A stretch of DNA of 64,000 nt from Gemmobacter sp. Its GTDB lineage: Bacteria; Pseudomonadota; Alphaproteobacteria; Rhodobacterales; Rhodobacteraceae. Under the pieces are notes generated by a model. The model saw only the letters and a list, made by a program, of their open reading frames with translations. It ran no database searches and was not told where the DNA came from. A program made the position numbers and the translations under genes. The stretch is from positions 1,190,501 through 1,254,500 of the forward strand of contig NZ_JAUCBS010000013.1 of NCBI RefSeq assembly GCF_034676705.1, read 5' to 3'. Shown here piece after piece: positions 26,324 to 34,245 of this stretch; position 1 is the stretch's first letter, and each line of letters opens with the position of its first letter.

Positions 26324-26340
26324 CAGTCCGGTTGCCGGAC

Positions 26341-26871
26341 TCAGCCGTTGGCCTGCGGGCCGTCGGGATTGATCCGGTCATCCAGGATCAGCTGCAGAAA
26401 GGCCAGGTCCAGCCAGCGGCCGAACTTGGTGCCAACCTGCGGCAGCAGGCCGGTTTCCCGGAACCCCAAGCTTTCGTGCAGGCGGATCGACGGGGTGTTC
26501 CCCGCCTCGATCCCGGCGACCATCACATGCTTGCCGATCTGTCGCGCCCGGTCGATCAGCGCCAGCATCAGCGCCCGCCCGATCCCCCCGCCGCGCTGGT
26601 CGCTGCGGACATAGACCGAATGTTCGACCGTATGGCGATAGCCGTCAAAGGCGCGCCAGTCGCCGAACGAGGCATAGCCGATCACCGTATCCGCCGCGTC
26701 GACCGCCACCAGCACCGGGTAGCCAAGCCGCAGCCGATCGGCGTGCCAGGCCTTGCGGTTGGCCGCGTCCACCACGGCGTCGTTCCAGATCGCCGTCGTG
26801 TTCAGCACAGCATCATTGTAGATCGCCGCAATGCCGGCGATGTCCCTGTCTTCTGCATCCCGCAGGCGCAT
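26341..26871 (-). CDS. GNAT N-acetyltransferase, phosphinothricin/methionine sulfoximine type
   Basis: A 176-residue GNAT protein. The acetyl-CoA site is visible as VRSDQRGGGIGRAL, and HTVEHSVYV and SIRLHESLGF are typical of the phosphinothricin/methionine sulfoximine acetyltransferase (Pat/MnaT) group, which N-acetylates glutamate analogues. The start at 26871 fits the family; the longer frame would cross the operator at 26905-26920. It lies 65 bases downstream of an XRE-cupin regulator on the same strand and has its own promoter-operator, so it is probably that regulator's target. Confidence 0.88.
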   Translation of the reverse strand: MRLRDAEDRDIAGIAAIYNDAVLNTTAIWNDAVVDAANRKAWHADRLRLGYPVLVAVDAADTVIGYASFGDWRAFDGYRHTVEHSVYVRSDQRGGGIGRALMLALIDRARQIGKHVMVAGIEAGNTPSIRLHESLGFRETGLLPQVGTKFGRWLDLAFLQLILDDRINPDGPQANG

Positions 26872-26904
26872 CTGGTGACTCCCGTGTAATATCCGCAACA
26901 GATA

Positions 26905-26920
26905 GTCTACTATAGTGGAC
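26905..26920 (-). promoter_or_regulatory. Palindromic operator before the acetyltransferase gene
   Basis: GTCTACTATAGTGGAC is a 16-base palindrome with one imperfect pair, sharing ACTATAGTGGAC with the site before the XRE-cupin gene. On the minus strand TTGACC (-35) and GACTAT (possible -10) lie 17 bases apart, with the palindrome between and overlapping them. The likely binder is the adjacent XRE-cupin regulator. Confidence 0.6.
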
Positions 26921-26936
26921 TTTCGGTCAAGCCGCG

Positions 26937-27503
26937 CTACACACCGCGCAGCACCAGCACGGCATAGCGGCACGGCCGGTCATGCGGGTTGCGGAACAGG
27001 CAATCGGCCGGCAGGCCCAGTTCCAGGCAGTCGCCGGCCAGCATGTCGTGCTGCGTGTCCCCTTCGTGGAACACCAGTGCGCCGTCCAGCACCCAGATCA
27101 GCTGGCGCTGAAACGCATAGGCCGAGGCGGGCATCGCCACCTGGGTGCCGGGGGGCAGGGTCACCTCGACCAGATCCATCGGCAGATCGGTGCGGGGCGA
27201 GACATGGCGGCGCAGATACCCGGTGTCGGGATCGGTCCAGACCGGCTGATCGGCCCGGCGCGCCAACCGCCCCTGCCGCTGTTCCGCCCCGGCAAGCAGG
27301 CTGGACATGCTGAGCCCGAAGGCCCCCGACAGCTTGCCCAAAAGGTTTGCCGTCGGGCTGCTTTCGCCGCGTTCGATCTTGTGGATCATCGCCCGCGACA
27401 CCGCCGCCCGCGCCGCCAGATCGGTCAGCGACCAGCCCCGCCCCTCGCGCTCTGCCCGGATATGCGCGCCAATCCGCGTGTCGAGGTCATCATCCTTGTC
27501 CAT
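26937..27503 (-). CDS. XRE-family regulator with C-terminal cupin
   Basis: A 188-residue protein. Residues about 10-65 form an XRE helix-turn-helix (WSLTDLAARAAVSRAMIHKI, then ERGESSPT). Residues about 115-185 form a cupin barrel (LPPGTQV, WVLDGALVFHEGD, DCLELG) that may sense a small ligand. Such regulators often control adjacent catabolic or detoxifying genes, here the GNAT gene downstream. A palindrome sits 4 bases before its start codon, suggesting autoregulation. It is the last host gene before the ffs-linked island. Confidence 0.9.
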   Translation of the reverse strand: MDKDDDLDTRIGAHIRAEREGRGWSLTDLAARAAVSRAMIHKIERGESSPTANLLGKLSGAFGLSMSSLLAGAEQRQGRLARRADQPVWTDPDTGYLRRHVSPRTDLPMDLVEVTLPPGTQVAMPASAYAFQRQLIWVLDGALVFHEGDTQHDMLAGDCLELGLPADCLFRNPHDRPCRYAVLVLRGV

Positions 27504-27507
27504 GGTG

Positions 27508-27519
27508 CCACTATAGTGG
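27508..27519 (-). promoter_or_regulatory. Palindromic operator / leaderless promoter of the XRE-cupin gene
   Basis: CCACTATAGTGG is a perfect 12-base palindrome. On the minus strand its TATAGT is a -10-like hexamer, with TTGCCC 16 bases upstream as a -35. The ATG begins 7 bases after the hexamer, so the mRNA may be leaderless. A regulator bound here would block RNA polymerase directly. Confidence 0.6.
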
Positions 27520-27569
27520 ACAGGCCGGGCCGGGCAACCGGAACGGTCGGGGGCGTGGCTGGGGGATCG

Positions 27570-27587
27570 GGTGAGAGGCTGGATAAC
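27570..27587. repeat. Left attachment repeat of the ffs island
   Basis: GGTGAGAGGCTGGATAAC, matching the ffs 3' end at 35477-35494 with one difference. It lies 67 bases upstream of the XRE-cupin start codon. The next 87 bases to the IS are AT-rich relative to the host, as is common at element ends. Confidence 0.75.
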
Positions 27588-27674
27588 TCATGCGCGATCT
27601 TTGTATAAGTGATTTCAATTGGTTACGATTCATTGTCGTGCAACTTTGTAGCAGACATGGTGGCCGGTCTTGTA

Positions 27675-28514
27675 GGCTCTGTCCCCATTGGTTTCGGGCG
27701 GTTCGGGTGATTCAGCCTCGGCAAGGAGACTGACCGATGAGCAACCTTTAGGTGCTGTCCGAGGCGCAAATGGAGCGCCTGAAGCCGTTCCTTCCCAAGA
27801 GCCATGGCAAGCCCCGCGTCGACGACCGGCGTGTGCTAGGCGGCATAATCTTTATCAACCGCAATGGCTTGCGGTGGTGCGACGCGCCGAAGGCCTATGG
27901 GCCCGCGAAGACCCGTTTCAACCGCTGGAAGCGCTGGAGCGACAACGGTGTCTTTGCCCGGATCATGATGGGCCTGGCTGCCGGAAGAGCCGAGCACAAG
28001 ACGATCATGATCGACGCGACCTGCCTGAAGGCGCATCGCACGGCCTCCGGCCTGCGTGTGAAAAGGGGGGCGCGAACGGCAGATTGGGCGCACCAGGGGC
28101 GGCATGAACACCAAGCTGCACGCCGTCGCCGATGCGAACGGCCGGCCGATCGGGTTCTTCCTGTCGGCCGGTCCAGTCAGCGACCATACCGGCGCGGCGG
28201 CGCTGCCGGGCTGCCTTCCCGAAAGCGGACTGGCTGCTGGCGGACAGGGGTTACGATGCCGATTGGCTCAGAGAAGCATTGAAAGACAAGGGGATGAAGG
28301 TCTGCATCCCCGGCCCGAAGTCCCGCAGGAAGGCTGTGGGATATGACAAGCGACGCTACAAGCGGCGCAACCGCATCGAGATCATGTTCGGCCGGCTGAC
28401 GGACTGGAGGCGTATCGCCACCCGATACGATAGGTGCCCGCAGACCGTCTTCTCCGCAATCGCCCTCGCCGCGACGGTCCTGTTCTGGCTGTGAGCCAGA
28501 ACGTGTCCTGAGCC
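27675..28514 (+). mobile_element. IS5-family (IS427-group-like) insertion sequence, inactive
   Basis: About 840 bases, normal for this group. It begins GGCTCTGTCCCC; a partly matching inverted end (GTGTCCTGAGCC, 8 of 12) closes at 28514. The left 125 or so bases recur almost unchanged at 34735, which fixes the left boundary. Inside is a frame-disrupted transposase gene. The right boundary is less certain. No clear target duplication is seen. Confidence 0.75.
27737..28494 (+). pseudogene. IS5-family transposase, frame-disrupted
   Basis: The product would carry an N-terminal helix-turn-helix region (LSEAQMERLKPFLPKSHG) and a DDE domain: Asp in MIDATCLKAH, Asp in LLADRGYDAD, Glu in RRNRIEIMFGRL. 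The frame changes twice: in the AAAAGGGGGG run near 28065 and near 28225, each like a one-base insertion. The first could be a programmed site; the second looks like decay. A TAG follows the fourth codon of the ATG at 27737, so translation may instead start at GTG 27752; the fragment at 34735 has the same TAG. Confidence 0.8.
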
Positions 28515-29280
28515 TGGCAGGCCCACAGGCGACCGGGGCCGGAGACGACACCTTTGTCGGCATCGAAGACCTCTTGGGCAGCACCCATGATGATGCGCTC
28601 TCGGGCAACAATGGCGCGAATGCGCTATAGGCAATCTTGGCGATGACGCGCTGCTGGGACGGAACGGCAAGGATACCTTGATCGGGACCAGAGGCGATGA
28701 CGTGATTGCAGGTGGCATGGGCGATGACAGGATGGAGGGCGGAGCGGGTCGCGACATGGTCAGCTTCTTTGATGCCGAAGCTGGCGTTGTCGTGGATTTG
28801 AAAGTGGCCGGGGTGCAGGGCACCTGTGGCGCCGGGCACGACCAGCTGCGCAGTTTCGAGGATCTTGAAGGCAGCGCCCATGATGATCTGCTGCTTGGCG
28901 ACAAGAAGCCCAACTACATTCAGGGTGGGGCAGGCAATGACCGGATCGTCGGAGGCGTCAACGGCGGCGATACTCTGGTGGGCGGCGATGGTGACGATGG
29001 GTTCATCATTTCCTCACTCAGCGACAGCCCGGTGGACAACCCGGATCTGATCCGACAGTTCAACCACGAGCTGATCGACCTGCGCCAGATAGATGCCAAC
29101 AAGCTTCTGGCCGGCAATCAGGCGTTCGATTTCGTCGGCGGTCTGGGATTTTCCGGGCACGATGCCGGGCAGCTGCAGTATGTCGGCGGCGTGCTGTCCG
29201 GCGATGTCGACGGAGACGGGCACGCGGACTTCGCCATCATCGCCAACGGCGGCGTGGGGATCGCCGATCTGCTGCTGTAA
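28515..29280 (+). pseudogene. Remnant of an RTX / haemolysin-type calcium-binding protein
   Basis: The reading frame after the IS encodes GGxGxD-type nonapeptide repeats (GDDVIAGGMGDDRMEGGAGRD, NDRIVGG, DTLVGGDGDD) and ends in a serralysin-like tail with DVDGDGHADFA. The repeats bind calcium in type I secreted proteins. The N-terminal part is missing at the IS edge, and near 28630 a TAG plus a one-base deletion break the frame. The longest intact piece is 28678-29280 (200 residues). It is a relic truncated by IS insertion or deletion. Confidence 0.75.
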
Positions 29281-29748
29281 ACCCATCGGCAAGGGACTGG
29301 CCTGGATGCCGTCGCTGGACGCAGCGGCGCCCAGTCCAGCGCCGCGCCAGTGCTTCTGATCGTGCAAGATCATGGCGGCTGAACGCAGGATTGCGGTTGA
29401 TGCCGTGCGGGTTGGCAACGGCGACAAGACCAACTGGTGGTGGTAGATCTTCGACGCCCATCGTTCGCCGTCATAACTGGACCTGACTCAGACAACCAAG
29501 AAGCCCCGGAATCGCGACAGCAGCTATTCATATGCCCGTCGATCGCCCCCATGGTCATGCCGTTCCCGGATTTCCAGGTATCATCGCGATGCGCTCATAG
29601 ATCGCCGCAGCGAGTCGCTGCCGTTGCAGTGCGGTCGGGGACCGCACCGCAGGAGATCTCTCGGGCCGGTTGACCTGGCAGGTCGTTTCGCGGGAAGCTT
29701 GCAGATGTCCTGTGTTGGATCAACGCAATTGGACCGCGCGCCTGGTCA
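29281..29748. other. Gene-poor stretch with a repeat fragment
   Basis: No convincing gene. At about 29565-29625 a segment resembles 31793-31850 (shared pieces TGCCGTTCCC, ATTTCCAGG, GCTCATA). On the minus strand it reads as a short frame, LAAAIYERIAMIPG, that looks like the end of a transposase. Interpreted as a mobile element scrap. Confidence 0.4.
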
Positions 29749-30447
29749 TCAGGCTGCGAGGCGCTGACCCAGCAGGGCGGCGTTTCGGCTGCAGCTGTAG
29801 ATGTGGTGCATCGCATCGACGCGCCCCGGCACCAGCGCGATATCCTCGCGCAGCCATGTCCATGGGTAGGATGCAAGGGTGCGTTCGAACTCTGGCGATG
29901 CGGTGGCCGACCAGAAGGCTGCCAGACCGTCCGGTGTCAATGCGCGTGCGACCGAGGCCAGCCCACCGCTTTGGTAGATCCCCGTATTCTCCGGGCGCAC
30001 GACAAAATCCGGACCATTGTCGGTATCCAGCAGGATCAGGTCATAGGCCCCATCCGCCTGCACCAGATGCGCCTGCACGTCATCAATCACCAGGCGCGTC
30101 CTGGGATCGTCCAGCGGTTGACCGGCAAGATGCGCCAGCGGTCCCCTGTTCCAGTCCGCAACCTGCGGGATCAGTTCGCAGACCGTGACCTCGGCATCCG
30201 ACAGGGCAAGATCCAGCACCGCGCGCAACGTATAGCCAAGACCAAGTCCCCCGATCAGGATGCGTCGGGCGCCGAAACCCATCCGCCGCATGGCGCGCAG
30301 CGCCAGCTGCTCCTCCGACTGATGGTTGATATTCGACATCAGCTCGATGCCGTTGTAGCGGATCTCGAAAAGATCACCGCGTTGTCGCAACAGGATATCG
30401 TCACCCGACGCCGTTTCGGCGCGGGCCAATGTGGTCCACAAGGTCAT
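29749..30447 (-). CDS. Spermidine synthase-like protein
   Basis: A 232-residue Rossmann-fold protein like the spermidine synthase / methyltransferase superfamily. It has ILIGGLGLGYTLRAVLD (nucleotide-binding loop), VTVCELIPQV (acidic end of strand 2) and LILLDTDNGPDF in place of the aminopropyltransferase DxxDP motif. It lacks the N-terminal beta domain of true SpeE, so polyamine synthesis is doubtful; such proteins are often annotated as spermidine synthase. It stands alone in the island with no clear partner. Confidence 0.65.
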   Translation of the reverse strand: MTLWTTLARAETASGDDILLRQRGDLFEIRYNGIELMSNINHQSEEQLALRAMRRMGFGARRILIGGLGLGYTLRAVLDLALSDAEVTVCELIPQVADWNRGPLAHLAGQPLDDPRTRLVIDDVQAHLVQADGAYDLILLDTDNGPDFVVRPENTGIYQSGGLASVARALTPDGLAAFWSATASPEFERTLASYPWTWLREDIALVPGRVDAMHHIYSCSRNAALLGQRLAA

Positions 30448-30867
30448 GTCTGGTTCCAGGTGCAGAGAAACGCCCGCGCCGAAGGCGGGGCTGTCAGGGG
30501 CTCATGCGGGATTCCGGGTTGCCGTTCGCGTCACGCGGTCAGGCAACCCTCAGACATTGTTTGCCCTGAGACCGATCAGCAGCGGAAAGACGGCTGAGAG
30601 GTTGGTAAAAGAACACATGGACCACTCCCGTCTTGTCGAGGAACAGGCACCATCTTGTGCCACCAGGTCGAACCTAAGCCCTCTGACAGGAAATGCAACC
30701 GAGCGCGACCCATCGGGGTCCATGACCCACTGTTCATCGGTCGGTCCCGGACCGCTGCCGTTCCCGGTCCTGGCAGAGACGTGCCGCGACCGCCCGCGCC
30801 AGAACGTCGCGAGCGCGATCAACGACGTGTCCTGGATCACCCGGACAACTGCGACGACCGGCCTTGG
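30448..30867. other. Gene-poor stretch with a diverged copy of the dispersed repeat
   Basis: The segment 30734-30766 matches the 33-base repeat at 31772 and 32941 at 26 of 33 positions. A minus-strand frame of 96 codons (30550-30840) is open but shows no family or ribosome site. No RNA gene is seen. Confidence 0.4.
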
Positions 30868-31185
30868 TCACCGCGATCCAGCGTCGAGCGGTGTCAGATC
30901 CGCGCGAATGGCACCGAGGAATTCGGGCGTCAGGAGATGGTAATCGACCAGATCGACGCGCCAGGGCAGCGTGCTGGTCTCGAACGCATCGGCGAGGTTT
31001 CCGAGTAGCGCAGGATCGAGCGGTCCTGCACCTTTCAGCGCCAGATCGAGGTCCGAGAAGCGCTTGGCACCACCACGGACCCGGGAACCGAAGACCAGCA
31101 CCTCGACATCCGAAGGCAGGTGGGCAGTGAGGATCGCCCGGACCTGCGCCAGGTACTCGGGTGCGATGTCGAGCACGGCGCTCAC
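30868..31185 (-). CDS. mntA: MntA-type nucleotidyltransferase antitoxin
   Basis: A 105-residue minimal nucleotidyltransferase. Gly33-Ser34 followed by ten residues and Asp45-x-Asp47 (FGSRVRGGAKRFSDLDLAL) is the GSx10DxD active site. In type VII systems MntA AMPylates a Tyr of the HEPN toxin to silence it. The start overlaps the stop of the upstream HEPN gene by 4 bases, so the pair is co-translated, toxin first. Length and motif are intact, so it is probably functional. Confidence 0.88.
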   Translation of the reverse strand: MSAVLDIAPEYLAQVRAILTAHLPSDVEVLVFGSRVRGGAKRFSDLDLALKGAGPLDPALLGNLADAFETSTLPWRVDLVDYHLLTPEFLGAIRADLTPLDAGSR

Positions 31186-31604
31186 AGGTCCGTGTTGCGA
31201 CGATGCAGCTCTGCAAGCAAGAACTGCGCATCAGCGAGGAAGGCTGGGATACCGGCGTGGACCTGGGCTGCCTTCTTCTCATCATAGGCGTGGCTGGTGG
31301 TGCCACGCTGACGACGGAACTCCATCCAGACCGGAAGGTCGGATTTCAAGAGGCCCCGTTCAGAGCCAAGACGGATCAGCCCCTGGAAGGTCGCATCATC
31401 GAGCGCGGCCGGGTTCGGCTCGGTCATTTCAAGGAACCGGCGAAGCATCTTGACGCTGAGCTCGTAGGAATACTCGAATGCCTGGATCGCCGCCATGCGC
31501 AGAGCCTCGGCCATCACGGTCTGCTCCTGCGGCTGCATCGACAGCGCATAGAAGGTCTGCAACTGTGAAACCGCCCGGTCGAGTGGCGAAAGATCGAGCG
31601 CCAT
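31182..31604 (-). CDS. hepT: HepT-type HEPN toxin
   Basis: A 140-residue helical HEPN protein of the HI0074/substrate-binding nucleotidyltransferase group. The RNase motif is complete: Arg100-x4-His105-x-Tyr107 (RGTTSHAY), the RX4HXY of HepT, where Tyr is the target of AMPylation by MntA. Active HepT cuts RNA, stalling growth. AAGGGGACC precedes the start. A promoter with a palindrome in its spacer lies about 25 bases upstream. It is the best-preserved functional module in the island. Confidence 0.87.
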   Translation of the reverse strand: MALDLSPLDRAVSQLQTFYALSMQPQEQTVMAEALRMAAIQAFEYSYELSVKMLRRFLEMTEPNPAALDDATFQGLIRLGSERGLLKSDLPVWMEFRRQRGTTSHAYDEKKAAQVHAGIPAFLADAQFLLAELHRRNTDL

Positions 31605-31627
31605 GCATGGTCCCCTTGTCTCGCTTG

Positions 31628-31656
31628 ACCATACCGCCAGACGCCGCTGGCGACAA
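31628..31656 (-). promoter_or_regulatory. Promoter with palindromic operator for hepT-mntA
   Basis: On the minus strand TTGTCG (31656-31651) and TATGGT (31633-31628) are 17 bases apart. The spacer contains CGCCAG-ACGCCG-CTGGCG (31635-31652), a perfect 6-base inverted repeat. This fits autorepression by the toxin-antitoxin complex. Confidence 0.55.
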
Positions 31657-31771
31657 TCCGAGGCTGTCGGGACACCAACGCGGCGTTCAGCGCCTGCATA
31701 TCGCCATATGATGGCGCAGTCATACCGCCGATGGTGGTGCGCGCCATTTGACAGGCGGATGGTCGATCTGA

Positions 31772-31804
31772 TCGCCGGTCGGTCCCGCTTTGCTGCCGTT
31801 CCCT
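31772..31804. repeat. Dispersed 33-base repeat, copy upstream of DMT gene
   Basis: Identical to 32941-32973 at 32 of 33 bases and to 30734-30766 at 26 of 33. It contains CGGTCGGTCC and GCTGCCGTTCCC. The adjoining 31793-31850 also resembles 29565-29625. The rest of the gap 31605-31977 holds no gene beyond the hepT promoter. Origin is unknown; perhaps an insertion-sequence end. Confidence 0.7.
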
Positions 31805-31977
31805 TATTTCCAGGAAGTCATCAGGGCACGCTCATAACTTGCCGTAGCGCGCCTCTGGCGGCCGGCGTGCCTTTCCGCTACCCCAGCCTGGGCCGACAGC
31901 GGATACCTGTTCGAAGATCTGAGCCAAAGGGTGAAAAGAGAAGCGTCTGCATGATTTAAAGGCAGAATGGGCAAGCC

Positions 31978-32868
31978 ATGAGCATTCAACAAGCGCGCCT
32001 TGACGCGTCATGGAACTTGCGCGGCGCAATGTTCATGGTCCTTGCCATGGCATGCTTCGCTGTCGAAGATGCTTTTCTCAAGAAGGCAGCATCATCGGTG
32101 CCTGTCGGTCAGGTCTTGCTTTCCTTCGGCCTCATCGGCCTGTGCGTATTCTCGGCGCTTGCGCTCGCTGCGGGAGAAAGGCCGTTCATCCGCACGATGG
32201 TGTCGCGGGTGATGATTGCTCGTTCGCTGCTCGAGATCGTCGGGCGCCTGTTCTTCATGCTCGCCATCGCGATCACGCCACTGTCGACCGCTTCGGCAAT
32301 TCTGCAGGCAACGCCCTTGGTCGTCATCGCTGGCGCTGCTGTGTTTTTCGGCGAGAAGGTCGGCTTCCTGCGTTGGCTGGCGATCGTCTTCGGTTTCGTC
32401 GGCGTGCTGATGATATTGAGGCCGGGCGCCGACGGGTTCGGGATCCTTTCGCTGCTGGCGGTGATCGCTACGCTCGGCTTCGCCGGCCGAGATCTGGCGA
32501 CACGTTCTGCGCCCGTCTCAATGTCGCATCGGCAGCTTGGCGTGCTGGGCTTCACGATGCTTATCGTGTCCGGGCTGATCGCACTTCCGTTCGGTGGGCC
32601 GCCGGTAGTGCCGGATCTTCAATCAGCGCTCAGCCTGCTTGCCGGCTCATTGAGCGGCATCGTTGCCTATAGCTCCTTGACCACCGCAATGCGCACCGGT
32701 CAAGTCAGCGCCGTGACTCCCTTCCGCTATACGCGGCTGGTCTTCGCAATGATTGCCGGCATCGTCATGTTCCGCGAGCAGCCGGATACATGGACTCTGA
32801 TTGGCTCGGTGATCGTCGTTGGTGCGGGGATTGCAGCGCTATCAGTTTCGAGAAGGCGCGCCAGGTAA
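31978..32868 (+). CDS. DMT-family transporter (EamA)
   Basis: A 296-residue membrane protein with about ten hydrophobic helices in two EamA-like halves. Features include ACFAVEDAFLKKAASSVP in helix 1, PLSTASAILQATPLVVI in the first half and GIVAYSSLTTAMRTGQVSAV with PFRYTRLVFAMI in the second. These are common to the drug/metabolite exporters, including amino-acid and SAM transporters. Substrate is not predictable. It stands alone, flanked by near-identical 33-base repeats, as if moved as a unit. Confidence 0.88.
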   Translation: MSIQQARLDASWNLRGAMFMVLAMACFAVEDAFLKKAASSVPVGQVLLSFGLIGLCVFSALALAAGERPFIRTMVSRVMIARSLLEIVGRLFFMLAIAITPLSTASAILQATPLVVIAGAAVFFGEKVGFLRWLAIVFGFVGVLMILRPGADGFGILSLLAVIATLGFAGRDLATRSAPVSMSHRQLGVLGFTMLIVSGLIALPFGGPPVVPDLQSALSLLAGSLSGIVAYSSLTTAMRTGQVSAVTPFRYTRLVFAMIAGIVMFREQPDTWTLIGSVIVVGAGIAALSVSRRRAR

Positions 32869-32940
32869 GATTTGTCCATCTGAGCGCTGCGCCAAGCATG
32901 GGTTTTTCGCCGTGGTCTGGCAGCCAGCTGATCAGCTTGG

Positions 32941-32973
32941 TCGCCGGTCGGTCCTGCTTTGCTGCCGTTCCCT
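32941..32973. repeat. Dispersed 33-base repeat, copy downstream of DMT gene
   Basis: Differs from 31772-31804 at one base and is in the same orientation, so the transporter gene lies between direct repeats. It sits 72 bases after the transporter stop. Confidence 0.7.
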
Positions 32974-33369
32974 GATCCCGCCACAAGAGCGCCAGCGGCA
33001 TCGGTGTCTCTGGTCAGGAAAATGTCGCCGACACAAGTCGGCAGATTTTCTACCAGATGCCGGAGCGCCAGCTAACCTCTGCAAATATGTCCCGCCCCGG
33101 CAACACGCATAAGGAACCCGCGCCTGAGGGTTTGAGTGGACCCGTCCAGCCATGACTTGGCTCTTTCCGCGCAAATCGTATCAGGTGCAGCGCCCACCGG
33201 GACTGACGGGGGCAAAATGGGTTTGGTGCGGTCCATTGCCCGGCCTTGGGCGACTGTCAGCTTCCGATCCGCGCGAAGCATGCCCCCAACCTGCCTGAAC
33301 TTTTTTCTAAAAGGAGGGCAAATCGTGCTGGTTATTGAGGCTTCGCCACCAATGCCGAGGATAATGGTC
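32974..33369. other. Intergenic stretch without a convincing gene
   Basis: TTTTTTCTAAAAGGAGGG at 33302-33319 gives an excellent ribosome site before GTG at 33324, but the frame that follows runs through the MarR gene in another phase and shows no family. Codon use there is not gene-like. Left as unexplained. Confidence 0.35.
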
Positions 33370-33397
33370 TTGCACATTGCTTGTATGCGAGTAACAT
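33370..33397 (+). promoter_or_regulatory. Candidate promoter of the marR operon
   Basis: TTGCAC (33370-33375) and TAACAT (33392-33397) are 16 bases apart. The ATG at 33404 begins 7 bases later, so the transcript would be leaderless. Confidence 0.45.
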
Positions 33398-33403
33398 GTA
33401 GGC

Positions 33404-33835
33404 ATGGATTCGATCAGAGCATGCATCAGTTTTCAGGCGAGCGCTGCCGCAAAGGTCATCACGCGGATGTCGCGTGCGGCGCTTGCGCCGCACGGCGTCA
33501 CGCCGATCCAGTTCGCAGTATTGCAGGCGGTGTCCGAGGTGGGAGACCCCACCGCCGCCGAGATCGGCGCAACGCTGATGATCGACAGCGCGACGATCGT
33601 CGGTGTTATCGATCGCTTGGTGGCTCTCGCGTTAATGACACGTGTAGCGGACCCAGCCGACCGCCGGATCTATCGGCTTTCGCTAACTCCGCGCGGGCGG
33701 GAGGCGCTTCCGGCGATGCAGGCCGCGATGGATGGCGTGAATGCGGAGGTCGATGATGCTCTCGGAGCATCCGCCGCCGGGGTCCGGGCCTCGTTGCGCG
33801 ATCTGGCCCTGTTGCAGAACGTCGCGAAGGAATGA
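33404..33835 (+). CDS. MarR-family transcriptional regulator
   Basis: A 143-residue winged-helix protein. PIQFAVLQAV, the recognition helix region AAEIGATLMIDSATIVGVID and the wing VADPADRRIYRLSLTPRG are all typical of MarR. Members usually repress an adjacent operon until a small aromatic ligand binds. The next gene overlaps its stop (ATGA), so it probably controls its own operon with DUF2000 and MaoC-like genes. Confidence 0.9.
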   Translation: MDSIRACISFQASAAAKVITRMSRAALAPHGVTPIQFAVLQAVSEVGDPTAAEIGATLMIDSATIVGVIDRLVALALMTRVADPADRRIYRLSLTPRGREALPAMQAAMDGVNAEVDDALGASAAGVRASLRDLALLQNVAKE

Positions 33836-34245
33836 GCATGTTCGACACCAAGATTGCAATCGTAGTGCGAGACGATCTCGCCACCTGGCAGAAGCTCAAC
33901 GTGACTGCATTCCTGATGAGCGGGATCGTCGGCGCCAACGCCGACATTGTCGGGGAGACCTATCGCGACAGGGATGGCCGCGTCCATCTTCCGATGTCTA
34001 TCCAGCCAGTGATCGTTCTCGCCGGAGCGGCCGACGTTCTGACGAACATCCGAAACCGCGCCTTTGAGCGTGGAGTCGAGACAGTCGCCTACATCGAGGA
34101 AATGTTCGCCACCGACCATGATGAGGCAAACCGGGCGGTGTTTGGCAAACATGGTGCAGATGAGGCGAACACGGTAGGCATCGCGTTACGGGCCGACCGG
34201 AAGATCGTGGACAAGATCACCAAGGGGGCGAAAATGCATGGCTGA
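33832..34245 (+). CDS. DUF2000 family protein
   Basis: A 137-residue protein with the DUF2000 layout: opening TKIAIVVRDDLATWQKLNV, then AFLMSGIVGA and QPVIVLAG. Members fold like peptidyl-tRNA hydrolase II but their role is unknown. The start overlaps the marR stop, with a second ATG 6 bases later. It overlaps the next gene by 8 bases, so the three genes form a tight operon. Confidence 0.75.
   Translation: MSMFDTKIAIVVRDDLATWQKLNVTAFLMSGIVGANADIVGETYRDRDGRVHLPMSIQPVIVLAGAADVLTNIRNRAFERGVETVAYIEEMFATDHDEANRAVFGKHGADEANTVGIALRADRKIVDKITKGAKMHG

Noticed and set aside
29749..30447. True spermidine synthase (SpeE)
   Set aside because: The N-terminal beta domain and the usual DxxDP motif are missing; only the Rossmann part is shared.
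33136..33756. A plus-strand frame with a strong ribosome site (AAGGAGGG) before GTG 33324
   Set aside because: It overlaps the MarR gene in another phase and its translation matches no family; the ribosome site may be chance in an A/G-rich patch.
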